A DNA stretch of 15,268 nt, from assembly GCA_051000715.1 (NCBI GenBank), contig JBPCOB010000030.1, positions 1 through 15,268 on the forward strand, written 5' to 3'. Under the pieces are notes generated by a model that was not told the DNA's origin, did no database searches, and worked only from the letters and a program-made list of their open reading frames with translations. A program made the translations under genes and the position numbers. Shown piece after piece: positions 8,413 to 14,848 of the stretch. How positions within the stretch are numbered: position 1 is the first letter of the stretch; every line of letters begins with the position of its first letter. This stretch comes from JBPCOB01 sp051000715. GTDB taxonomy: Bacteria > Actinomycetota > Actinomycetes > JALYNC01.

Positions 8413-9755
8413 GACAGCTGTGCTCGCAGGTAACCGCGCCACCGGGTGGTGAATGCGGCCGGGGTCGTAGCGAGGACATCCCGGAAGGCCCTGGTGAGCA
8501 CCGCAGACCGGTCCCCGGTCGCTGCGGTTTCGCGGTAGAAGCGGACCAGCCCTGAGGCCCCGGCCGAATCGGCGATCAACCGGCAGGCAAGCCAGGCCTC
8601 CTCGTACGCCTGCGGCAGCCGGCTGCCGGCTCCGGCGAAGCGAGCGTCGCCCGGCAGCCCGCTCGGCAGCCGCCCGGCCGCGACCTCGGCCGCCAGCTCG
8701 GCCGCTACCGTGCGGGGCGGCGCACCGGTGCCGCGGTAGGCGACGTAGTCGGCGAAGCCTTCCGTCAGCCAGGTCGGCGTCGCGGCGCCGGTAGCGTCGC
8801 GGGCAGCCACGTGGGTGATCTCATGGATGAGCACGACCCGACGGCCGATCGGGCGGAGCCGGTTGAAGTTGACCGGGTTCAGCAGCACCCGCTGCCCTAC
8901 CGGTTCCGCTGCCGGCGTCTGCGCCGACCACGCTGTTGCCACCGCCGCCAGCTGGGAGACGTCGCGGTCGTCGCTCAGCAGGCCACGCAGCTCGGCGGTG
9001 CCCGCCGGCAGTACGACGACGACGCGCTGCCGCCAGCCGGTCCCCCACACCGACGTGACCGCGGGCACGGCCGAATCCGCCTCGGCGGCCAGCCCCGCCA
9101 GCAGCCGACCCGAACCGGGGTGACCGAGGATCAGACTGCGCCGGCCCGTCACCACCTGGACCGGCCCGAAGTCCCACGGCTCCCGGGCCGTCCGTATGCC
9201 GGTGCGGTCGAGGTCGCGGTCAGAACCGAGCAACCAGCCGGCCGGTCGCCGGACGAAGGTGAGATACATCGGCACCGAGGTGGGACGGTCGTCGAAGCCG
9301 CGGAGCTGGTAGTGCAGCCGGACGACGTCGGGCACGTACGTCGGTGCGGCGTACCCGTCCCGCCGGTTTGCGGGCAGCTGACGCTCCCCTGCCGGCGCCA
9401 CCTGGTAGCTCCACGACCTCAGCGGCACCGCCGCGAGGGCGGCGAAGAGCCTGGCCTGGGCATCGCGGAAGGCGTGCGCCGCGGGATCGACCGTGGCGAG
9501 GAAGTCGGCACGGTCGTGGCGCAGAACCGCCGCGGCGCGGCGGTCCAGCAGCCGCTGGATCGCCTCGGCGGTGGTCTGTTCCTTCGGCACCGGCTGCACG
9601 CGGCCCTGGGCGCGGTATCCGGTGCGGTGGTCAGCGACGATCCTTCCGGGAGAACGGCTGAGCGCGCCGACGGCAAGCAGCTGACCGAGCAACAGGGCAC
9701 CGAGCGAGCCCACCAGCCAGCGCGAAGCCGACCGTGGCCGGCGAAGCAAGCCCAC
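8409..9755 (-). CDS. Membrane-anchored HExxH (peptidase MA-like gluzincin) protein
   Basis: About 448 aa. An Arg-rich N-terminus followed by one hydrophobic segment (about residues 14-31) predicts a type II anchor or uncleaved signal, with the rest outside the membrane. A middle region (about 50-190) looks like an NTF2-like or accessory domain. The C-terminal part has the zinc motif HEITH (about 311-315) and a downstream glutamate in LTEGFADYVAY (about 332), the gluzincin arrangement seen in peptidase MA-family proteins. Active-site residues are intact, so proteolysis is likely; the substrate is unknown. The GTG start at 9755 is the first plausible start after the sepH stop (28 bases away), but its Shine-Dalgarno is weak. 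A longer reading runs antisense-like through sepH and is Arg/Pro-rich nonsense. The gene overlaps the M48 gene by 4 bases. Confidence 0.82.
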   Translation of the reverse strand: MGLLRRPRSASRWLVGSLGALLLGQLLAVGALSRSPGRIVADHRTGYRAQGRVQPVPKEQTTAEAIQRLLDRRAAAVLRHDRADFLATVDPAAHAFRDAQARLFAALAAVPLRSWSYQVAPAGERQLPANRRDGYAAPTYVPDVVRLHYQLRGFDDRPTSVPMYLTFVRRPAGWLLGSDRDLDRTGIRTAREPWDFGPVQVVTGRRSLILGHPGSGRLLAGLAAEADSAVPAVTSVWGTGWRQRVVVVLPAGTAELRGLLSDDRDVSQLAAVATAWSAQTPAAEPVGQRVLLNPVNFNRLRPIGRRVVLIHEITHVAARDATGAATPTWLTEGFADYVAYRGTGAPPRTVAAELAAEVAAGRLPSGLPGDARFAGAGSRLPQAYEEAWLACRLIADSAGASGLVRFYRETAATGDRSAVLTRAFRDVLATTPAAFTTRWRGYLRAQLS

Positions 9756-9783
9756 GCGGCGAAGTCTAGGGACCAGTCGGTGG

Positions 9784-10641
9784 CTATCCCGCGGCTTCGG
9801 TGTCCTCCGGCGCACCCGTGGCTGCCCGTGCCGGGGCGGCGGCGACTCCCAACAGCACGTCCGACCAGGCCGGCACGGCCGGCCGACGGCTCGAGCGGCT
9901 GGCTCGGACCGACCGGGGCGCGGCCTCCGGCGCGAGCTTGGTCCGGATGCCACTTGGACCGGCGTCGGCCGCTTCGGCAGTGGCGACTCCAGGCGCCGGT
10001 GCGGCCACCGGAGTCTCGGCGGCAGCCACGGCCACGGGGGCCGCCGGCCGCGTCTCGTCCTCGGACTGCGTCCCCCCGGCAGCGACGTGGCCGAGCTCAG
10101 CCGCGACGCCGTCCAGCGGCGCCAGCGAACGAGAGGCCCGGTCCCAACGCCACCGGGCCACGGTCGGGACGGAGTCACCGTCGCAGCGCATCTCCACCAC
10201 CCAGGTTGCGTCGTGGTCGCGCCGCGCCGACCACGCTGGCCTCGAGCCGGTGCCGTCCGCGCCTGCCAGCCGGGTCAGCACGGCCGGGCCTAGCGGCAAC
10301 GCCGAAGGGCCTTGCTGTGGCCGGCTCATCCGAGCCGCCAGGGCGTCCTCGACCACCCGAGCCAGTTCCGCCAGCACGGGGGCGGCGTAGGCGTCCAGCC
10401 GCCCGACCGGTACGCCCGCGCGGGCGGCCACGTCCTCCACGCTCGCACCGGCCCTCAGCTGGGCCTGGATCTGTCGCGGCGTCAGGGCACTCGCGGATGG
10501 AGCCGGCCGGCGTCCGGTGCGCAGCAGGGAGGTCAGCTTCTCGTCGACCGGCAGCCGGAACTCCGCGGCGCCGGCCGGTACGCGGGCGAGCAGCAGCTGG
10601 CGCCCATCGTCAGTGCTGCCGACGAGATGCAGTTCGGCCAC
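9784..10641 (-). CDS. sepH: Septation protein SepH
   Basis: The 285-aa protein matches SepH (DUF3071), a conserved actinobacterial cell-division protein that binds FtsZ and promotes its assembly. The N-terminal domain begins AELHLVGSTDDG and contains a helix-turn-helix-like segment at about 53-92 (TPRQIQAQLRAG, then EDVAARAGVPVGRL). A conserved region with WVVEMRC and ARWRWD follows, then a long Ala/Pro/Thr linker. The C-terminus carries an Arg-rich stretch and VPAWSDVLLGV, reminiscent of the conserved C-terminal motif of Streptomyces SepH. The spacer between the N-terminal strands and the helix-turn-helix looks shorter than in Streptomyces, judged from memory. The GTG at 10641 is supported by GAGGAG (10648-10653) 6 bases upstream; an ATG at 10782 would overlap the NlpC/P60 gene and add non-family residues. 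Confidence 0.88.
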   Translation of the reverse strand: MAELHLVGSTDDGRQLLLARVPAGAAEFRLPVDEKLTSLLRTGRRPAPSASALTPRQIQAQLRAGASVEDVAARAGVPVGRLDAYAAPVLAELARVVEDALAARMSRPQQGPSALPLGPAVLTRLAGADGTGSRPAWSARRDHDATWVVEMRCDGDSVPTVARWRWDRASRSLAPLDGVAAELGHVAAGGTQSEDETRPAAPVAVAAAETPVAAPAPGVATAEAADAGPSGIRTKLAPEAAPRSVRASRSSRRPAVPAWSDVLLGVAAAPARAATGAPEDTEAAG

Positions 10642-10683
10642 GGGAGGCTCCTCGGGAATGGCCTGGATCGGGTCGCTCGCCGG

Positions 10684-10712
10684 AGTCTGGCGCCGACAGG
10701 GCGGCCGCACAA
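10684..10712 (-). promoter_or_regulatory. Weak promoter candidate ahead of sepH
   Basis: In the 100-base gap before sepH the minus strand has TTGTGC (10712-10707), a 17-base spacer and CAGACT (10689-10684). A 5-bp hairpin (10721-10734, loop ACAC on the plus strand) lies just after the NlpC/P60 stop and could be an attenuator. Both are weak matches; read-through from upstream is equally possible. Confidence 0.28.
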
Positions 10713-10741
10713 CTCCCGACCGCCGACACCGGCGTCCTGGC

Positions 10742-11773
10742 TCAGGGTCGGACCGCTCCGGCGAAGTCGCCTCTAGAGGCACTCTGGATCTTCACCACGG
10801 TGCCGGTGTGGGGCGAGGAGATCATCAATCCGCTGCCGACGTAGATCCCGACGTGGTGGATGGGGTGGCCGTAGAACACCAGGTCACCAGGGATCAAGGC
10901 AGCGAACGGGATGTGCGTGCCGGAGCCGAACTGTCCGCCGGAGGAGTGCGGCAGGTGCACGCCGGCAGCAGCCCAGGCCGCCATTGTCAGCCCGGAGCAG
11001 TCATAGGAACCCGGTCCCGAGGAACCCCAGTGGTAGGGCTTGCCGAGCTGGGAATAGGCGAACCGGACGGCGACAGCACCCCGACCCGAGCCGTGCGCGG
11101 CCGGCGCGGTGGTCGGCGGCGACGGCGCCTTGCTGCTGACCGCCCGGTCCTGCGCCTGCTGGGCCTCCTGGAGGCGGCGCCGCTCCAGCGGCTTCAGCCG
11201 GGCCAGCAGCATCTGTTCGGCCCGCAGCGAACGCTCGATCGCGGCCCGCCGGTCGGCCATCCGCCGCTCCACCGTCGCCGCGGCGGCGGCTTGCTGGCGG
11301 GCTGCCATCTCGGCCTCGGCCAGCGAACCTGCGGCCAGCTGGAACTGCCGCACCGCGTCGGCCTGGCTCTGGGCGATCTGGTCGAGCGCGGCGGCCCGGT
11401 CAAGGAACGTGGTGGGGTCGCTGGTCAGCACCAGCGAGGCGAACTGGCCGACGCCGCCGCTGCGGTAGGCCGCGGCGGCGAACGACGACAAGCGAACTCG
11501 CAGCGCCTCGGTTGCAACGCGCTGCCGGGCCAGCCGGTCCACCGCGGCGGCGCTGCGCTGGCGCGCGGACGCCAGTGCCAGTGCGGCGGCGTCGTAGTCC
11601 TCCACCGCGGTGTCGGCCTCGAGCTGTAGGGCCACGATCTGGCGCTGGACCGAAGCCAGCGAAGGGCTCGGAGCAGCCTGGCCGGTCGCCGCGGGCAGTA
11701 CGCCGGCCGCGAGCAGCGCGGCCGCGCCGATCGCGAGACATCGAACGAGGGCACGACGATATGGGGTCGCCAC
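10742..11773 (-). CDS. Exported NlpC/P60 (C40) peptidoglycan endopeptidase, RipA-like
   Basis: The 343-aa preprotein starts with a basic n-region and a hydrophobic signal sequence to about residue 33 (cleavage likely near GQAAPS). Residues 38 to about 215 are a long Ala/Arg/Glu-rich coiled coil of the kind that inhibits or docks RipA/CwlO-type hydrolases. A Ser/Pro/Thr linker precedes the C-terminal NlpC/P60 domain (about 232-343). The catalytic triad is visible: Cys259 in YDCSGLT, His307 in HHVGIYVG, and His322 in SSPHTG. Such enzymes cleave the D-Glu to diamino-acid bond in stem peptides during growth and cell separation. Its position near PimB and FadD15 genes parallels M. tuberculosis Rv2190c. 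The GTG start has only a weak nearby Shine-Dalgarno, and a riboswitch-like leader ends 16 bases before it, implying translational or structural control. sepH follows 100 bases downstream. Confidence 0.93.
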   Translation of the reverse strand: MATPYRRALVRCLAIGAAALLAAGVLPAATGQAAPSPSLASVQRQIVALQLEADTAVEDYDAAALALASARQRSAAAVDRLARQRVATEALRVRLSSFAAAAYRSGGVGQFASLVLTSDPTTFLDRAAALDQIAQSQADAVRQFQLAAGSLAEAEMAARQQAAAAATVERRMADRRAAIERSLRAEQMLLARLKPLERRRLQEAQQAQDRAVSSKAPSPPTTAPAAHGSGRGAVAVRFAYSQLGKPYHWGSSGPGSYDCSGLTMAAWAAAGVHLPHSSGGQFGSGTHIPFAALIPGDLVFYGHPIHHVGIYVGSGLMISSPHTGTVVKIQSASRGDFAGAVRP

Positions 11774-11785
11774 GAAGGCGGCTCA

Positions 11786-11900
11786 CTTTCTTCCTCGCCC
11801 GCCTACCAGGTCAGCTGACGGGTTCGGGCGGGAAGTTCGCCCTACGGCGCACGAATGCGCCGACTCACCCCAGAAAACTCGGGTCCCCGGCTCCCAGCGC
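11786..11900 (-). promoter_or_regulatory. ydaO-type c-di-AMP riboswitch in the NlpC/P60 gene leader
   Basis: Read on the minus strand, the leader carries the hallmarks of the actinobacterial ydaO (c-di-AMP) aptamer. In order these are GCCGGGGACCC (about 11895-11881), CTGGGGTGAGTCG, a hairpin CGGCGCA-TTCG-TGCGCCG (11862-11845), GTAGGG, and the strongly conserved block beginning GAACCCGTCAGCTGACC and ending GGTAGGCG (11825-11800). CTTCC (11835-11831) pairs with GGAAG (11794-11790). That 3' strand, GAGGAAG, is also the closest purine-rich ribosome-site-like sequence to the GTG at 11773. ydaO riboswitches commonly precede cell-wall hydrolase genes in actinobacteria and lower expression when c-di-AMP is bound. 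The exact 5' boundary and the expression platform are my estimate; I recognised the motif by eye and have not run a covariance model. Confidence 0.85.
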
Positions 11901-11980
11901 GCCATCGGCGTCGCTGCAGACTCGGCGGTGACCGACCACTGTCACCCCACGGTGACTGCGGAGTGGCGCGGCCAGCGGCC

Positions 11981-12010
11981 ACCCTATGGATCCGGTAAGG
12001 GCGATGGCAA
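11981..12010 (-). promoter_or_regulatory. Promoter candidate for the riboswitch-NlpC/P60 transcript
   Basis: The minus strand has TTGCCA (12010-12005), an 18-base spacer and TAGGGT (11986-11981), a good fit to actinobacterial housekeeping promoters. Transcription would begin near 11974, giving a leader of about 200 bases that contains the whole riboswitch-like region. The remainder of the 307-base gap (11774-12080) holds no gene I can support. Confidence 0.55.
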
Positions 12011-12032
12011 ACTCGCCCTGGGGAAAGCCGGA

Positions 12033-12046
12033 ACCGGCGAACCGGT
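12033..12046 (-). terminator. UUCG-capped hairpin after the four-cysteine gene
   Basis: On the minus strand ACCGG-TTCG-CCGGT forms a perfect 5-bp stem with a stable UUCG loop, 35 bases after the stop at 12081 and just before the promoter candidate. The stem is short and only TTT follows nearby, so terminator function is tentative. Confidence 0.35.
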
Positions 12047-12080
12047 ACAGCACCCTGCCTGCCGGCCGCCCACGCCGACC

Positions 12081-12275
12081 TCAACCCGCCACGACATCAT
12101 CGGGCTCCACCAGCCGCAGCGGCGGGACAAGACCTCCCTCGGCCAGAGCGGCGAGTGCCGCCCGTTCCTCTTCGTCGATCTCCACCCCGGCCGGCACGGA
12201 GCCGAGCAGGACCGTCATGACGCAGTCGCCGCAGGCAAGCCCGCGCACCACGCACCGGTCGCAGTCGATGAGCAC
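12081..12275 (-). CDS. Small conserved four-cysteine protein (CxxC-CxxC)
   Basis: This short protein (64 aa from the GTG at 12275) begins VLIDCDRCVVRG and has LACGDC, giving two CxxC pairs spaced as in a small zinc-ribbon or knuckle. The C-terminal half contains an acidic helix (DEEERAALAALAEGG) and the segment LVPPLRLVE. I recognise it as a type of small protein common in actinobacteria but know of no assigned function. The start at 12275 is chosen for its GGAGG ribosome site 5 bases upstream. In-frame GTG codons at 12308 and 12341 would give 75 or 86 aa but lack good sites. It lies 90 bases downstream of the NYN gene on the same strand and may be cotranscribed with it. Confidence 0.72.
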   Translation of the reverse strand: MLIDCDRCVVRGLACGDCVMTVLLGSVPAGVEIDEEERAALAALAEGGLVPPLRLVEPDDVVAG

Positions 12276-12365
12276 GTCGTCCTCCGCCGTGTCAGGCCCT
12301 GCCGGCACCGTGCCGACCGGTTGGACGCTAGAAGCACCCACCGACAGTTCTGCACGGTGGCCGGT

Positions 12366-13661
12366 TCAGCCGCGCTCCAGCCGCCGCAGCAGGGCAGTCG
12401 ACGGCACATCGCGGGCCCCTGCCAGGCGTACGCCGTCGGCCACCTCCCGGTCGCTCGAGACGACGACCAGCGGCCGGCCGGCCGGCTCGGCCCGCACCAG
12501 CTGCCGAATCAGCTCGTCGGCCGTCTCGCCGGCCGGGCTGAACAACACCCGGACACCGCGGGGAGTCGGCCCCGCCACCGGCGCCGGCCGCTCCGCACCG
12601 TCGAAGACGACGGTCACCTCGACCCCAGTCTGGGCCGCGAGCGCAGCCAGCCCGCTCACCAGCCGAGTCCGCTGCGACTCCAGGGGCAGGGCGCCGTACC
12701 CGGTCTTGGTGACGTTGTAGCCGTCGACAAGGAGATGGGTCTGTGGCAGCGCCAAAAGCCAGTCCAGCCGGGCCGGGTCCGCCCCGGCCAGCCCGCGGGC
12801 CGGCTCGCTGCCGGCGGCGGTTGCCGACAGACCGGCCGCCTCCGCGAACAGGTCGGCCGGGTGGACCGTGACCGTGGGCAGGGCCAGCTCGCGACGTAAG
12901 CCGCTCGCCGCCTCGACCACGGTGTCCAGCAGGAGCCGCAGCCGGACGTCCTCCGCGCTGCGACCTCCCCGCGCCGTACGGCGGGCAGCCTCAACGGTGG
13001 CCTCCGCCTGAGCCAGTCGGGACCGGATACGCCGAGTCTCGGCCGCCGCCGCCGCCGCGGCGGCAGCGGCGATGTCCTGGTTGGCCATCGCGGCGTCCCG
13101 GGCGGCCGCGGCGGCGCGCTCGGCCCGACGTACCTGTTCGGTTGCTTCTCGAAGCCGGCGGCGCAGGTCATCGGCCTCGGACCGGGCCGAAGCGAGCTCG
13201 ACCCGCAGGCGCTCCGCCTCGGCCCGGCCGGCGGCCCGAACGGCGGCCAGCTGCTCGCGCAGCCGGGCGGTCTGCAACGCCGAACCCGCCGAGGCAGCCG
13301 CGGCGGCGGCGGACGCCAGAGTGCGAGCCACGTCGTCGACCATCGACTGCCAGCCGGCGGGCCGGAGCAGGTAGGCGAGCGCGCCGACGTCCTCCGGAGC
13401 CGCGGCCGGGGGAATGCTGCCGGCATCCACCGCAGCTGCCAGCTCGGGTAGCACCTCCCGGACGCCCTCGGCGACCCGGTCCCGGAAGAGCGGGTCGGCC
13501 TCCAGCGCGGTGGCGATGGGCCCGGCTGCGAGACGGGCCCGCCGGGACGGGGTGAACCGCGCGTGTGGCCGCAGCGAGGACGGCACCTCGTCGACCGGCA
13601 GCGCACCGAGGCGGTCAGCGGCCAGCGACACGACTCGGAGCCGCACCGGCTCGGGCAGCAC
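12366..13661 (-). CDS. NYN-domain (PIN-like ribonuclease fold) coiled-coil protein
   Basis: The 431-aa reading has an N-terminal alpha-helical domain (about 1-115), a long Ala/Arg/Glu-rich coiled coil (about 125-235) that includes a poly-Ala run near 198-208, and a C-terminal NYN domain (about 305-431). NYN acidic residues are visible: D313 in LLVDGYNVTKTGY, D354 in VVFDGAE, D382 in TADELIRQLV and D404 in VVSSDREV. NYN proteins share the PIN/FLAP nuclease fold and are expected to bind or cleave RNA, so a role in RNA processing is plausible but untested. The GTG at 13661 is the first conventional start but lacks a good ribosome site. The in-frame reading extends 19 more codons to an ATC that has a near-perfect site, so the true protein may be 450 aa. 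Confidence 0.88.
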   Translation of the reverse strand: MLPEPVRLRVVSLAADRLGALPVDEVPSSLRPHARFTPSRRARLAAGPIATALEADPLFRDRVAEGVREVLPELAAAVDAGSIPPAAAPEDVGALAYLLRPAGWQSMVDDVARTLASAAAAAASAGSALQTARLREQLAAVRAAGRAEAERLRVELASARSEADDLRRRLREATEQVRRAERAAAAARDAAMANQDIAAAAAAAAAAETRRIRSRLAQAEATVEAARRTARGGRSAEDVRLRLLLDTVVEAASGLRRELALPTVTVHPADLFAEAAGLSATAAGSEPARGLAGADPARLDWLLALPQTHLLVDGYNVTKTGYGALPLESQRTRLVSGLAALAAQTGVEVTVVFDGAERPAPVAGPTPRGVRVLFSPAGETADELIRQLVRAEPAGRPLVVVSSDREVADGVRLAGARDVPSTALLRRLERG

Positions 13662-13715
13662 GACGGCGTCACCCGACGGAACGGCGGGGCTCTCCTCGTC
13701 GCGCGCGCCGGTGGT

Positions 13716-13730
13716 GATGACCTAACCTCC
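13716..13730 (-). promoter_or_regulatory. Strong Shine-Dalgarno followed by an ATC codon in the NYN frame
   Basis: On the minus strand GGAGG (13730-13726, within AGAGGAGG) is followed after 7 bases by ATC ACC ACC, in frame with the NYN gene and 19 codons upstream of its GTG. No ATG, GTG or TTG lies at usable spacing in any frame. A TAG (13724-13722) stands directly upstream in frame, so ATC (or the preceding GTC) is the only candidate this site can serve. Confidence 0.5.
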
Positions 13731-13867
13731 TCTACCACTCGTGAGCTGGGCGCCAGTCTGCGGTCTGCGAGCCGGCCCAGCGGGTAGCCCACCCGTGCGG
13801 AATGTCGTCGTCCAGGCAATCCGACCGCGAGGACCGCACGAACACGCTAGGAAGAGATGGGGAGGGC

Positions 13868-14791
13868 ATGTCCCAAGAGCGCCGATTCGCCTGGCCGGGT
13901 GTCGTGCCGGCGCTAGCCATGCTCGCATCTTTGGTTCTCGGCGGCGTCGCATTGATCACTACCCTGCACCCGTGGCGCTCCGACGCCAGCGCCGACGAGC
14001 ATCGTCATCCAGCCTCCGTGCGCTCCCTCACGTTTCCTGGCGGTCCGCCCGCCTCTACCGCGCCGACGGCCGTCACCACGGTCCGGCTACCGGCTGGTGC
14101 CGACCGCAGCGCCACCGCGGCGGTGGCGACCTACCTGCGTGCCCGCAGCGACGGCGACACCGCTACCTCCTACGCCCTGCTGAGCGCCACCGCCAAGCGC
14201 AGCTTCCCCACGGAGGCCACCTGGGTGAACGCCGTGCCGGACCTGCCCGCTCCGGCGACGTTCCTGGTCACCGGCCACAAGGACGCTGGCGGCGGCACCG
14301 AGGTCTCGGTCGACGTACGCCGAACTCCGGTGCTGAACTCCTTTGTCGGCTTCGTTCCGGCCCGCGCCGTCGAGGTCTACCGAGCCGTGCGCTCCGGTAC
14401 CAGCTGGCGGGTCGACGCCCAGCCGGTTCGAGTGACGCCCAGCCTGATCTCCGACCGTAGCGCGGCCGCCGCCGTCACCGCGTGGCTGAACCGCCTGGCG
14501 GCGTGCAACACTGCGGGCGCCGCCGCGCTGCAGGTTTCGGCGGACCTGCTCGGCGACGACGCGCTCCCCCAGGCCATCTGTGCCCAGCACACCCGCCTGC
14601 GCGCCGCCCCCGCGCGACCGATGGTGGGCGGACCAAGCACGGCAGCTTTCCTGGCGGCGTACGGGCCCGACCTCGGCTCCTGGGCCCGGCTGGTGCCGGT
14701 CACCGGACCGAGCCAACAGCTCCTCGTCGGGGTGGCCCCTCTGGGGCCGTCCTGGCGGGTGTTCGGAATCGTCTCCGGCGGCATCGACTAA
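13868..14791 (+). CDS. Membrane-anchored hypothetical protein with an extracytoplasmic domain
   Basis: The 307-aa protein has a short cytoplasmic tail, one hydrophobic helix (about 11-33) and a long Ala/Thr/Pro-rich linker. About 200 residues outside the membrane follow. Segments such as AAVATYLRARSDGDTATSYALLSATAKRSF style the first half like an NTF2-like fold (about 78-190), and AAAAVTAWLNRLAACNTAGA begins a second similar unit, so it may hold two related domains. I recognise no family and give no function. The ATG at 13868 is preceded by AGGAAGAG (13849-13856) and GGGGAGGG; an upstream in-frame ATG at 13802 would add 22 charged residues before the helix. It diverges from the NYN gene and is followed 70 bases later by the DUF4331 gene on the same strand. 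Confidence 0.78.
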   Translation: MSQERRFAWPGVVPALAMLASLVLGGVALITTLHPWRSDASADEHRHPASVRSLTFPGGPPASTAPTAVTTVRLPAGADRSATAAVATYLRARSDGDTATSYALLSATAKRSFPTEATWVNAVPDLPAPATFLVTGHKDAGGGTEVSVDVRRTPVLNSFVGFVPARAVEVYRAVRSGTSWRVDAQPVRVTPSLISDRSAAAAVTAWLNRLAACNTAGAAALQVSADLLGDDALPQAICAQHTRLRAAPARPMVGGPSTAAFLAAYGPDLGSWARLVPVTGPSQQLLVGVAPLGPSWRVFGIVSGGID

Positions 14792-14814
14792 GGAGGACTC
14801 GAGCAAGTCGTTAC

Positions 14815-14833
14815 ACCGGGCACCGCCCCCGGT
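14815..14833. repeat. Inverted repeat between hypothetical gene and DUF4331 gene
   Basis: ACCGGG (14815-14820) and CCCGGT (14828-14833) form a perfect 6-bp inverted repeat around a 7-base loop. It could end the upstream transcript or serve as a regulator site for the DUF4331 gene. Confidence 0.45.
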
Positions 14834-14848
14834 CCATCTTGGTCCATC
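14831..14848 (+). repeat. Tandem GGTCCATC direct repeat, 10-base period
   Basis: GGTCCATC occurs at 14831-14838 and again at 14841-14848, so the copies lie one helical turn apart and end 3 bases before the AGGAG ribosome site of the DUF4331 gene. The spacing suits a tandem operator, but chance duplication cannot be excluded. Confidence 0.45.

Noticed and set aside
10642..10782. Longer SepH N-terminus from an ATG at 10782
   Set aside because: It would overlap the end of the NlpC/P60 gene and add 47 residues unlike SepH, while the GTG at 10641 has a strong ribosome site.
8811..10844. Long plus-strand open frame of about 680 codons opposite the metallopeptidase and sepH genes
   Set aside because: Its composition is Arg/Pro-rich low complexity and it covers parts of several genes with clear motifs on the other strand; treated as a GC artefact.
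11610..12899. Plus-strand open frame crossing the riboswitch leader, the four-cysteine gene and part of the NYN gene
   Set aside because: No recognisable domain or ribosome site, and it runs antisense to a conserved RNA motif and two supported genes.
13042..13070. GCC trinucleotide run as a possible microsatellite or hairpin element
   Set aside because: It simply encodes the poly-Ala part of the NYN protein's coiled coil and keeps the frame; no evidence of a separate function.
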